A stretch of DNA of 60,000 nucleotides from the NCBI GenBank assembly GCA_964035545.1, contig OZ037767.1, forward strand, positions 3,482,680-3,542,679. The letters are read 5' to 3'. The position numbers and the translations under genes are program-made. Of this stretch, positions 10,613 through 25,300 are shown piece by piece. This stretch comes from Bugula neritina. Taxonomy: Eukaryota > Bryozoa > Gymnolaemata > Cheilostomatida > Bugulidae. Every line of letters starts with the position of its first letter. The stretch's first letter is position 1. The notes under the pieces were generated by a model that saw nothing but the letters and a program-made list of their open reading frames with translations, was not told the origin of the DNA and ran no database searches.

Positions 10613-11702
10613 TTTGTTTCACATACTTTTACAATCAACTGCTCCGAGTGTCTGATTCTGAGAAAGCTTAGAGCTTTCGCAAACTAACTTTTCATCAATA
10701 ATATTGATTCCTGATTCTACAGTAAAATGCTGAGCCTAAAAAGTTAGCTCAATAAAAAATATATGTTAGTTTTCACTTTTTTTCCAAGTAATTCATATTT
10801 ATGGCTATAAACTGAAACCTGCTGAGTTGATATAAATTTATTTTTATGCATATTAAATTGTAACATATATTGATCACATTATAATATAAAACGTTTGCGC
10901 AAACAGTCTTTTAATTTCAGATTTATACAGTATAAATGCTGTTTTGCAGTTCCCATACTTTGCAATTATAGTTACGCATATGCTGTGAAAGTGGCTAAAT
11001 TGAAAATCAATATTGTCAACATTTCACTTGTAAAATGATATAATAGTCAATGAGGTTTCCAGGATCTGCTGAAATACAGCTGAGCCATTTTTAATTTATA
11101 AACAAGTCTAGTAAAATATTGATTCAATGTTTCGCACTCAAAGTAGCGATTGAATTCAAATGAAAAGTAAATACTGTGTTGTTATACGGGTTATGTATGC
11201 TTAGTTTAGTAAAAGAAAAACTAACATAAAAAAGTATTGACTATAATAGCTATCTGTATTATGTATCAGAGCATATTATGTTTTGTTATGTTATATTACA
11301 ATATAATATATTATACTGTCATATTATAAGTAAAAGTATACCATATTATATTATAACTGAAAGCATATCCTACTATGCTACAAGTATGATATTATAAATA
11401 AAACTATATATATACATATTACATAGATGTATATTGCAACATGATCTAACATAACAAAATCATTATAATTTATTTTTAGTAGTAAAAGTTCAAAGCATCA
11501 AAAATATTATTTTTTTTATTCTTCAAACAAACAGATTATTTTACAATAAACTAGTAGGTGTATAAAAAGTTGAGCATTATAAACCATGTTTGCAGTAAAA
11601 AAAAAAATTTTAACAAAAATAAATATTCAAATGTTTCTTCTTGAGCCGCAATAGTCACATGACCTTTCAGACAAACAAGTCAGCAGAAAGCCAACTCCAA
11701 AC
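10613..11702. other. Intergenic region upstream of the coiled-coil gene
   Basis: This stretch includes the 5' flank of the coiled-coil gene and the 3' flank of MRH gene A. It is very AT-rich. I see no exon, RNA gene or clear transposon. AATAAA-type signals on the minus strand near 11475 and 11516 could end MRH-A. Confidence 0.45.
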
Positions 11703-14700
11703 TCAGATGTTTTCATAGCTGCCAGAATTGGGAACTTTACCTTTTCTAACAACAAACAGTACTCCATCCTAAAAAGCATCATTTAGATTAGTGCAAAGAA
11801 AATATTTTTAACATTTAAGTAACCACTGCGTTTGCATGACGTTTTGCATTAACTTGTAGTTGTGGTTTCCATTAGGTGAGTAAAAAATCCATTCACATAA
11901 TTTGATTGATGGAAACTCAGTGAATATGGGTATAGTATAGAGTTAACCTATGCTTATATATAATCAAAGATTTGTTATGTAATATATATGTAGCTACTTT
12001 ATTTAGCAATGTGCCAGTTTTGGTGCATGTATTCTAGGGTTTCTAAAATTTGAAAGACTAAATTACGAACTTGATGCAACTTTAAAATATTTGGCCCAAA
12101 CTTATTCAGGAAAATAGGCCAATCTGTAGCATATTATTATGTTTGACAAAAACTAAGAATATCTTTATACCATTTCTAGAAGAGTCAACTTAATTAAGCA
12201 TGTCAAGCAAGTAGCTTACTATATTAACAGTAAAATGTATTACATTGCTATTAGTCAATACAAAATGAGATCTTATAGCTATGCAAGTATGCTATTATTA
12301 ATTACTAGTATGGTTTTGTTTTGGAAACTTGCCATAGCAAGCTATTTGGTAAAAGAACAGCTTTCATTATGTGCTCTTCACTCTACACAAATTTGCTAAA
12401 TGCATGTTTCCCTAAGCAACAACAACACGCAACGGAAGAAAACATTTAAAGTTTACCATACATTGTACTGGCATTACAGTCTAAACTTTATTATTAAGAA
12501 TTTGGTAACGCATAAAAATTACTTTGGGAAATTATGATTGCAGAAACCTCAAAGCATCAATGCGTATAATAATCAAACCAATGATTTTAAAGCTCAAAGA
12601 CATTCCACCCAACAGCAAAGTTAATATACTTATACAAAGCTATACTTATAGCTATGCAGCGTTTAGGGCTGCAGTAGTTGTTAGGATCAAGCCTTTTTAT
12701 AAAAGTAAGTTTTAAGTATCTGTTTGGAAATGACTAAAATGCTATTATTGCGATCGTTACAAACCTTTACCAAGCCCGGGATCTTAATCCAGATTGTCCT
12801 GTTGAGAATGAGATCTATACCTTCTGCCTTTTTTACAAATTTCATAATAAGAACACCGGCTACTACATACACCACTAGGAGCACCAATACTCTGTGAAAG
12901 ATAAATAGAGAAGACAACTATTTCAGCAACTATAAGAAAAGTCAAATTAGTATACGCAATATGTGTATAATCACAATGTTGTCAAAATCCATAATGATAA
13001 AAAGATAGTTTAAAAGTAAGCTATTAGCATTTTTCTATTTTATAGGGATAGCATGGCTCAAGGCTGGGACTTTGAAATTTGGTTTATAAACATAAGCTTT
13101 AAATGCCATAAAGTAAGCAAAAGCACTTAACAATACAGAAGTTGTAATAGCTGAAAGTATTTAAAGATCGAACAGCAGCACGTCTTACATAATGAGTAAC
13201 ACCGAGCCTCCACTAAGCCCCTTCTTGCTTCCACCACCATGGTTTGGGCCTGTGGGGGTTAGACATGCTCCTGGCCCTTTAAGATCTGCTTTCTATATAA
13301 AACAAGCACAAAGTAGGCTTACCTATGCATAAGGTACAGTTCAACAGCATAAGTGTAATATCAATCTTTTTTTAAATATATCAGACTCGGTTGGTATATA
13401 AGGCTTGTAACATATGCTAATAATAGATTAGATAAATAAATAATTTTGTAATTTATATAAATCTTTACTTTTTCTATAAAAGTGCAACCTGAGCTAAATT
13501 AGTAATTAATTACATGAGGAAAACACAAATTTTCTCTTTATTGAGTTGAAAAGTGTAACAATGTACTTTTTTTGGTAAAAATGGAAATTATTATATATGT
13601 GCTAAAATAAAAGTTTGTGCAAGTAATATTATTCAATGCAAGTACACTTACTGAATCACTGGAGTCACTGGCCACCGTTAGTGAAGTATTGTAGGCATTT
13701 TTAGCACAAGTGAAGACAATGGAAAATGTGCTAAAATTATAAAATTAATTCTGATTTAAGTTACTCGATCTTTATGAAAATACATGTTGCGCAGTTTCTT
13801 TTAAAAGAGCAACAAATTTTATCTTAATTATGACATGTTTAAATTTGCATTCATTTTAAATATTATTTCTATACTTCACATATTAAAATGATGTGGAAGT
13901 GAGAATACATGAAATAAATCAGGAATAAACCTAACCGCATACTGCAGGAAATAGCTCCACTGATTTTAGAAATAAACATAAATTACAATTTACTAAACAC
14001 TAAGCATACAGCTAGGGCAGCTTAGCCAATAATCAAACATTATCAATAGATTTGCAGAAGTAAAAAGAGTTTACACAGATATAGTGAATATTTTACTTGG
14101 AGTTTTCATCTGTATATTGGAGAGACAACTTCCCCTCAGAGTTAGACTTGAATTGAGATCTTGCCTTAGTACCTTCGCTGACACAAGTCACCGTTGGAGG
14201 AGACACTCCATAGAACTTTGTCACCCTGATTAACTGCAGCATTGTAAAACAAAATATAGTGAGATTCAAATCTCATACCAACTTTTGCTGAAAATTTATT
14301 TACTGAAATGTAGTTGTAATTCGATTCTCTTGGTTAATTTTTAATAAAGCTCATTTACATTTTTAGAAAACTTTTAAACATGCTTTTGTTGCTATAAGAT
14401 AATTTTCTTAACAGTTATAATTTATGACTTTCACAGGTAACTAAAAGTTCTTACAGGTAATCATAGGTAACTGGACTTTGATACTAAGTATTAACATAAT
14501 CATAACCATCACAGGCAATGCATCTTTTGCAGGCTTACATGCTCTAATACCTATGATGTTTTAAATTCATTCTAAAAACTTGTAATTCAACAGCAAAAAT
14601 ATGTTATGAGCTGAAGAACAAGTAGATGCCTGACTCACCTCACTAGCATCTAGATTAGAGCAATCACTAAGGCTAACATCATTGCACGGATTCCAATACA

Positions 14701-15735
14701 AAGTGGTTTTACTTATTACAGAACTTTCTACTATAATTGAAAACCTGAAAGCAGTTAGAGTAAATCATAAACCAGATCTGGGCAGAAAAATAAGCCCGAA
14801 TACAAATCCCAGAAGATAGAGTGTACTGTTGTAGATAAGTTTAGTTCAAAAAATCGAACCGTTTTAATATTCACTAAATCATAAGCTTAATGTTTGAGAA
14901 TCTGTCTTCTTAACCTTCTAGACACACTTTGCCGCACCGTAGGCTGTAACGTAAAATGTCAGCCATTTTTAAGAATGTCAGCGCCTAAATTTCTGTACGG
15001 TGTTGCGGCGCGTTAAGATCAAGCACTGCTTGATTGTAAAATGTTGCAGCGAGCTCCTATAAATGTCCAATGAGACGTGTCATAGATCGTACCCAATAGC
15101 AAACTTTGAGGACTTCAGTCCGGCCACAATAAAAATGGCTGACATTTTACGTTACAGCCTACGGTGCGGCAAAGTGTAAAAACTTGGTAAACTTTTGACT
15201 GATGAAAATTGGTGTTTATAAAACCTAATCAGCAGTCAGATGATGAAAATTTGCACATTTCTAGTGTTAAATAAATTCAACCTGTGACCTTGAAGGTCAA
15301 GCTGTATTGTGATAAGGCAGGCTGCATCATTGCCATGCAGACGTAATCTAGCAGCTAAATTCAAGCATGAAGCAAAATGGATATAAATATAATAATTTTA
15401 AATAATTATCCCTGATTTAGATCTAGAAGTTAATCACAAATAAGCCAACTTTTGAGCAAAATATCTCTACATTCATGAATATAGAGTTAGTCTCCAAGAC
15501 CAACTATGAGAATTGACCACTAGTGGGTACATACATTTTATAACATGACATTCTGAGCTACACTATATTAGGTAGTGACTTTTTCTACTTACGCCGGGCC
15601 TGAACTCTTAGCCAAAGGCTTTAAATTAAGTTGTCCTTCACTTGTGTCAACAATGCAACTTTTCTCAACTGTATTCGTCACATCAATTCCACTGCTGCAT
15701 ACAACCAAAGAAACTAACAAGTATAAAGATTTCAT
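11703..15735 (-). CDS. MRH-domain type I membrane protein, copy A (Atg27/CD-MPR-like)
   Basis: Seven exons read right to left: 15593-15735, 14639-14744, 14097-14233, 13652-13730, 13189-13292, 12765-12891 and 11703-11768 (762 nt, 253 aa). A signal peptide is followed by an MRH domain with six cysteines (27, 68, 76, 100, 137, 165), the WNPC motif (65-68) and TFSIVFTC. A Gly/Ser-rich linker leads to one membrane helix (about 186-206). The juxtamembrane KFVKKAEG and then IWIKIPGLVKDGVLFVVRK match the cytoplasmic layout of cation-dependent M6P receptor and Atg27. The protein ends SYENI, a YXX-hydrophobic sorting motif. This suggests Golgi-endosome cycling (inference). The arginine and glutamine used for phosphomannose binding in lectin-active MRH domains are not at the expected places. 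Intron 1 holds a MITE (14934-15177). Confidence 0.85.
14934..15177. mobile_element. MITE-like element with about 48-bp terminal inverted repeats
   Basis: The left end ACACTTTGCCGCACCGTAGG and following bases through GTCAGCCATTTTTA match the reverse complement of the right end almost perfectly over about 48 bp. The whole is 244 bp with no coding capacity and sits in intron 1 of MRH gene A. Target-site duplication is unclear, so I do not assign a superfamily. Confidence 0.8.
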
Positions 15736-16570
15736 ATTTCTTATCCGTGAAACTTCTTAACTCAAATCGAATAGAGCTGAATGCCAGTCACTGAGTGGTC
15801 ATTGCTATGTTTACAAATCTGTTAGTTTGATATAATATATCTCAATGTTCACAATGCTACCATATCTTATCAGCAGTCAGCTGGTACATTATCAGACAAT
15901 CTTTGAACCAATCTACTGTGAAACTTGTGACAGTATTTTACTAGTAAAGCTGTGAGTCGATTGCTGGTTGTTATAGCTTAAAAAGCCTGTTACCAACTTT
16001 TTTTACTTTTGAAAATCAAATACAAATCAAAATTGTAAGAGCCTGTCACTCATTTAGCCACAGATGAAATAAATTCTTTACTCTTGACACCTACTGCAAT
16101 AATCGGAGTGATACTGTAAGAATTGTCTTTCCCTGTACAACCCGTTTCCTATATAATAAATAGCTAGGAAATGCAAATAATACTCTACTTTACTTGATTT
16201 ATTTAGAAACTTAGGCTGAGGAGAATGGCGATACACGAAAAGGGCTACGTATAAACTGAAATGTGTGGTTGATTAGAACAAAAATTAGGACTAATAAATC
16301 TTTTTATAGAGTAAAATAAAACAATTGTTTACATAAAATACTATATTTTATTACATTTTATATACATATAATACTCTATTTAATTGTTCTATAATTTTAT
16401 AATTAGTTTTTTATTTGTAAGTGGCAACATGGATAAACAGCATATTGATATATATGTATACTTATTCAACAAAGCTCACATGCACTTTTAAAACTTGTTT
16501 TCAAGTTGCAAATCATATATAAATATATTGGTATATAAAAAGATATAAACACTGAATAATGCTAGAAAAG
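15736..16570. other. Intergenic region between MRH genes A and B
   Basis: These 835 bp hold the promoter side of MRH-A and the 3' flank of MRH-B. The sequence is AT-rich without exons or clear repeats. The close spacing fits origin by tandem duplication. Confidence 0.5.
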
Positions 16571-19500
16571 TTAAATGTTCTCATAACTTTTACTTGGCAG
16601 TTGTCCTCTCTTCACAACAAATACAACACCATCCTACAACAGGCAGGACTCATATGATATTAAATAATTTTTTTACTTCATTCTTTACCTACAAGTGATC
16701 AAAATCTGTTGACCAGAAAACAATTATTTAGGACTTTTATTATCTGATATTTAAAGAGCTTTTGAATTCTTTAAGGACTTTGAAATGTATTGCAATTCAA
16801 AATTAGTAAAAGTTTCAACAATAATAAAAATCACACTTATATGTGTATTGAAATACTGCATGCATTGAAAAACGGCAACTTTAACTTCCTTAATGGATTC
16901 TTCGCAATCAACTTAATAGAAAACCATTAAAGGACCTATGCACTGCAAGGTGTCATACTTCCAATTATATCCAGTGGTTGTAATTGTATATAGCAGTCTT
17001 TTAATCTGGTTAATAATTAATTGAGATAATTGTGCTAACAATCATACGGTATATTATAATGTTTTCTTAATTTTGTTTAATTTCTTATTGTGATAACTTT
17101 GCAACAGCATATTTTTACACTAAAAGATTATCAGACAATATAAAAATATTTAGTTTCACATTGTCAAAGTCTCAAGAAAATGTTGTGCAAAAAAAATTAT
17201 GTTGTATGTTATAGTTTTTAAACACACTAATTGTATGACTGTATTGTGTATGGCTAGCGTTTATTGCTTACAGTAATGAAGTTACTATATAGCATACCCA
17301 AAGATGAGTATCTAACGCATAATAAATAAATTAAAATGTGTATTCCACCTTGACTAGACCAGGTATCTTCACCCATATTGTACGGTTAGGGATGAGATTG
17401 ATACCTTCCTCTTTCTTAACAAACTTTAGGATTAGGACTCCAGCTACCAGATATACTACTACCATCACCAGAACTCTAAAAGTTGGTTTCAACAACAAAT
17501 TTTATTGTCATTATAGAGTCATCAGAATAATTAATATGCTCTCTAATATAATAGTTATATAACTATATTATAGTTGTAGCTATATCTATAATATAAATAT
17601 AGCTACAACTATATTATAGTTACTGTTGTTATAGTTAGAGTTACAAGAATATATTTAGTTATAGTTGTATAGTTGTATAGTTATATATGATTATAGTTGC
17701 AGCAATAGATATGGTTATAGCTATGAGTATAGTTATTACAGCTATATGTATAGTTAAAGTTGTAATATATAAGTATAATCATAAATGTAGTTATAGTGAA
17801 ATAGTTATGGTTATAGTTATGAGTATAGATATAGTTATTTTTAGCTATGAGTATGACTATAGTGGTAGTTATACTTATGACTGTTTTACAAAATGAATAT
17901 TAATGTATAAATATATAGCTATAACTATAACACTATAGTTACAGTTACATATAGTTATAGCTAGAGTTATGGGTATATAGTTATAGTTATAGTTATAGTT
18001 GTATATATAGCCATATATATAACCATAGTGGTAGTTATAATACTTAAGATTATTTTACATAATAAGTAGAATGGATCCTCCACTTAGCCCTTTCTTTCCT
18101 CCACCAGAAGGTGACGGTGTTGTAGGAGCCTTTAAACAGGCAACAGGTCCGGTAAGAGTTGCTTCCTGTAATAAATATGTACACTTTTATATAATATATG
18201 ATACAATAATGTAAACTATACAGTGTTATAGGCACATGCTTATTTGTTTGACAGCAATAAATAAGTTTATTGGCTTTAAATAGGTTACTGTCATTGCTAT
18301 GAAATAAATTGAAAGTTGAAACTTTATGCATAAAACAATATTTTAAATGTATAGAGTCAATTTAAATGCAATAATGTTTTGTCAAAATAACATCTTACTT
18401 ATTATTAATATTATAATGAACATGGAACTCTAGGGCTTACATATAAGTTTATTTACAAATAAATATTTGCTTACACTAGTTACATAGACTACTTTAGCTT
18501 ACTACTCACAGGGTCTGACTGATCAAGAGGCATGGTAAATTTGTTTTCAGAATCTTTTGAACAGATGAACTTTATCACAAACTCACTAAAACAGAAACAA
18601 ATTAATTTCATAAATGACCTGCTTAACTTCTAGCATAAGTATAGTAGAAAATTCCCATCATGATTATTTCAAGTAAAAGGAGTTACGTGTGAGTGAAGCC
18701 ATTGAAATCATTGCCAAGAGCATAATTATTTACAATATTGCAAAAATGCTGCAGAGGTGAGATAGAAGTGAGAGAGCACGAAGTGTTTTACATTATGATT
18801 CACATTTTAACACCATAATATATACATGTCACTTTTAGTGTATTACATAATTTAATTGTATTTCATAAAACATCTGATTATTAACATTAAGGATAGAGAT
18901 TATCTAGTATGAAAAAATTTTCATATTAAGATTTCAAGTTCAAAGTTATTTCAGAATTAAAATTGAAAATCTGTAATAAAATTATATAGGAGATATTGAT
19001 AAATATTTTGCGTTGGGTTTGAATGGTCAAAACTGATGACCTTTTCTGTGTAATGAAAAATGTCATCAGTTTTGAAAATGGCCCAATTCTAAGAACTTAC
19101 ATGTTTAGAGTTTCCAAAATTTAAAAAAAACATTCATACATAAACCACGTGACATATATGTCAATAATAAAACCTGAAATTACCAAAGCTGAGGATAATA
19201 GTTTTAGTTCAAAATTTTAGAAACAAGTAGAAGGTTGCTTACTCTGCATCATCATCTTTATAAGTTAGCACCAGACTCTCCTTCATTATTGCAAACTTTG
19301 AGGAAGACTTTTTTCCATACACCTGGCAGTCTGAGGCTGTGAGACTTGGTGTATCAGTTGCCAGAAACAGCTGAAATATATTGATGGCATGAAACCATAT
19401 GGTGCATTGTGACATTGGATTGTATGAAACTTATAGTATAAATGTCTAAATTTTAACATTAGCTATCAATAAAAAGGTTAACTTATTCTCTAACGCATTT

Positions 19501-20719
19501 AGATTATATATAAACCTGTCATAATGATTCCTGTTGTGAATTTTCTTTTTATTGACAGTCATATTAACATTGGCAGTGGGTCATATTTTTTGTGAAAAGC
19601 GAGTCATATTTTCTATAAACAGTGAATCATACTGGCTGACTAATGCAAGCTTTGTTTTAAAGCCAATACTATAGTCATGCTGGTTGCAGTTGGTACAGAC
19701 TTACTTCAGCTGGTCCAGCATCTGAACACTTCTCAGGTGTGACATCTTTACAAGGGTTCCATAAAAGGCTCAGTGTTTCACCAATATCATGTGGGAGGAC
19801 GTACGTAAATCTAATAAACATGACCGTATGTGTTATATATACCATGTAAATTGTCAGTATGCATGATCACTTCAAATTTTACAATTGCATCAAAATTTAC
19901 TGCTTGAAATAGAGTTCAGCCAGTTGTAGATAGCATATATATGTATGTTATGTTGATAAAATCAAAATTTATTGTATTGCAATTTGCAATCTAAAACTTT
20001 TGGTAAGCAAAGAATCTATATAATATTGTATAACAGGATTCGTAAAAAGTGCAGGGTTATTTTCTAACCACTGAAAAATCTCAGAGGGTATAAAGTTTAT
20101 AGTCAAAGTAAACATTTAGTGCACTATGGAGTGCCAAATAGTTAAAAGTTCAATCAGTATACAATATCATATTATATATTATCACAAGAGAGTATAATTA
20201 TATAACTATTATTTTCTTTTTTACCCACAGAAGACTTTCATATGTTTATAATTTGCTCTCAGCTAATACTTCAACTTAATACACACACACGCACACGCAA
20301 CACACAGCACACAGTAAACAGCACTAAGCATACAACACAAATAAAGATAGAGTGAAAAATTCACCTCGATCTGTGTGCAGTTATACCTGCTTTGCATTTA
20401 TCTAAAATTGTAAGTAGAAGCTATAAAAACCTGAAAGCTACAAATGTAGTACATGCTTAGAAAAATCCTCCTCTTTTGCTATGATGTGGTTATAAAGACA
20501 TGCAATGACATAATAGTGAATATTTTAACATATAAAAAATTTCAGCATTCCAACTTACGCTGGACTACTGTCACTTGCTACTGAGGAGAGATCCAATATT
20601 CCCTGGTCTGTTGAGGCTTTACAGCTCTTCTCTATCTCCTTAAGGTTGCTTAAACTTCTCACCTCTGCCACAGATGTGAGCAGCACCAGTATTACTATAG
20701 ACTTAATTACCACTTCCAT
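16571..20719 (-). CDS. MRH-domain type I membrane protein, copy B (Atg27/CD-MPR-like)
   Basis: Seven exons read right to left: 20559-20719, 19705-19810, 19243-19370, 18510-18585, 18059-18165, 17349-17475 and 16571-16633 (768 nt, 255 aa). Intron positions and phases equal those of copy A. A signal peptide precedes the MRH domain with LLWNPC and a third conserved block ASDCQVYG, which keeps the C-Q pair seen in ligand-binding MRH domains. The position expected to be Arg before FVIKFIC is not Arg. The linker PSPSGGGKKGLSGG leads into a membrane helix, then KFVKKEEG, IWVKIPGLVKDGVVFVVKR and a terminal SYENI. Like copy A it is expected in Golgi or endosomal membranes (inference). The intron between 17475 and 18059 consists largely of a TATAGT-type repeat. 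Confidence 0.85.
17560..18045. repeat. Degenerate TATAGT-type tandem repeat
   Basis: About 490 bp of irregular TTATAGTTATAG and TATGAGTATAG units occupy most of one intron of MRH-B, running to about 14 bp from the donor at 18058. Open frames across it are artefacts. Confidence 0.85.
20281..20316. repeat. (AC)n-rich microsatellite
   Basis: This is a short imperfect ACACAC run with GC interruptions in intron 1 of MRH-B. Confidence 0.8.
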
Positions 20720-22383
<1,664 letters not shown>

Positions 22384-25300
22384 CTAATAGTCAAATTCCT
22401 TCTCATCGTCTGCTATATAACCAGATCCTGAACCAAGGTCAGACAAATCCTCGACATCTGTGACTGATTCTGCATTATGGCTCATTGTAGGTGATTGTAC
22501 AGTGGCCTGGGACTTTGTGGGTGCCAGCTCTTCTGCTCCATTTGTTTTCAAACAAGAACCTGGGCCAATTAACTCAGCGGTCTAACAATATAATAAATTC
22601 CTAATTTCATAAACATAACATATTCAATATAAAATATAATATAATAATCATATTACACATAATTATATAATAAATATAAGATAAATAATAAAACTATAGC
22701 TTTAGAAATATTAACGGATTCTGTATTATACATTAATTATCAAATTATTTTAAAATTATATGCCTGAATTTAAAAATTCGTATACTTTTGTATTTACAAA
22801 GTATTTTAATAAATTTTATGGAAGAATTTATTACAACAAACTTACGGTTTTGTCATCTGCATTCGGAACAGAAAAAGTGTTGTTATGGGCTGTAGGCTTA
22901 CATATAAACGTCACAGTAGCTCTCCTGCAAACAATATTAGAGTTATCTTACCTAGGAAATTGCCAACCAGCATGATTTCATAATTACTATGCTCTATAAT
23001 ATGTGGTAATTATGTTTATAGTATTTGTGCAGGTTGATTTATGCTCTATAACTTGTAATAGCATTTGTGCAGTTTGAATTTAGTTGAACGTATATATATA
23101 ATTACGTAACATGTAATTATATATACTTGAAAACTACAGCTACTTAATTCAGGCTCTATTTCATTATAACTTACACTGATTGAAGTGGGTGAAGTGTATA
23201 GAGCTAATATATTTCATATTAGTTTAGTTACAAGTTATATAATGAAGAGAATAGCATACATGACTTGTGGATTTTAATCTATACAGCACCATACACATTG
23301 TTACAATCAGTCATTATAGTTAGAATGGTTCTATAAGCAGCTCCGATTTGGGGGTCATTTATTGCAGTAGTGTGAGATCTTGGATTTGCAGTTGGAGGTT
23401 CCAATGTATACCCCAACTCTAAACTCGAGAACCACAAACTACTGCAATCAATCACCCCCAAATTGGAGCTGCTTATAGAATATTCTTATATTGTAATGTA
23501 TATAGCTTGTGGAATGTAAGCACAGCTAACCCCCCCCCCCCCCAGGCAATTCGAAATGGGTTTAAAGGGTACTCTGAATATTGTAGAGTGAGATCTTAGG
23601 AAGTCACAATTTTATCTTTTTTTCTTAGATAGGCCTGATTAGTGCTCAGCAAAGTGATCGAAGAAGGTTCAAAGTCCACCACCAACACCTCACTGCCAGC
23701 ACCTTGTTCCATGAGCAATTAGAATAGTATGCTGTCTTGTTTACAGTGTAAGTTGGAATGAAGCCACAATATAATAAATCAGGTAGAAAAGGACTTGCAG
23801 GTAGAAAAAAGTATTATTATGCTTAGTTTTTGAGAGCAATAGTTCTCAGAACACACAATGCAAAAGTCATATACAAACATCATCACTTTTTTGATGCATT
23901 TAGTTAAAGATAGTGTTATTATGAAAAGCTTCAAAACAAAAGCAGGCTAAATTGACCACCAGCCTATTGGACAAAACTTTTCTGTAAAATAATTTGTAGA
24001 ATAGTCATCATGTATAAAAGTATAACATTCAAAGCAAACAACTACTACATGTATGATATATGAATCATGTAACGAATAAAATTGATTGGTAGAAGTAGAC
24101 TTCTGAAGTCTAAACTGTTGGAACTTGACTATTCCCTGATGTGCCTATAGATGAGCTTTACATTTAACCACCTCTAAATATGCACCACCTTTAAATATGC
24201 ACCACCTCTAAATATGCACCACCTCTAAATATGCACGACCTCTAAATATGCACCACCTCTAAATATGCACCACCTCCAAATATGCACCACCTCTAAATAT
24301 GCACCACCTCTAAATATGCACCACCTCTAAATATGCACCACCTCTAAACATGCACCACCTCTAAATATGCACCACCTCTAAATATGCACCACCTCTAAAT
24401 ATGCACCACCTCTAAATATGCACCACCTCTAAATATGCACCACCTAAAAATATGCACCACCTCTAAATATGCACCACCTCTAAATATGCACCACCTCTAA
24501 AGTGCACTACCTTTAAATCATCTACTCATTGTAAACATGCACCACTTCTAACTATGTACGACCTTTAAACATGCGCTACCACTAACTATGTACAACCTTT
24601 AACCATGTACCACCTCTGATATGTACTACCTTTAAACATGCACTACCTTTAACCATGTACCACATCCAATTTAGAGAATATAGTCTGCTAAGTAGGCACT
24701 GTTTGCTTCAAAATATCAGACATAGTGTGACTGTGTGTGACATATATACCACGTAACATACATAAATTATATTCTAAACAGAAGCAGACAACTCTAGGAA
24801 TGAGCTTACCCTTTGTAGTTTAGTACAAGTTGATTATTATTATTCACAGTGAACAGAGAATCAGCTTTCATTCCTAGATTCTTGCATATGGAAGGCCCTG
24901 ACCCAATACTTGTACCAAATAGTGACTAAAACATATACAAGTCAGATTAATTTCCCTGTCATCACTCTTTGTATAATAAAGTCTTGCTTGATGTTGTGCA
25001 AAGCCTTAATATAGCTCTTCACATTGATGTTTTACTATATTTAAATTTAATTCATAGGAAAAATAGTTGAAAATACATTTTTATATAGTAGAATAAATGC
25101 TAGATGCAGTATGCTATTGGTTGCAGTTGTAAAATATACAATGACCAAAAGCAAAATTCCTGCACAATGCATAATTTAAGCAATATTATAATATAAACTA
25201 CTATAATTTGTGTATAATAAACTAGTTAATATGTACATAGCTGAGAGCATATATATTTACTATATAGTATTTACAGTAGCAACTTTTTAGTGCTATAAAA

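Noticed and set aside
24168-24665. CRISPR-like array
   Set aside because: The 17-bp units are directly tandem with no spacers, in an animal intron. It is a minisatellite.
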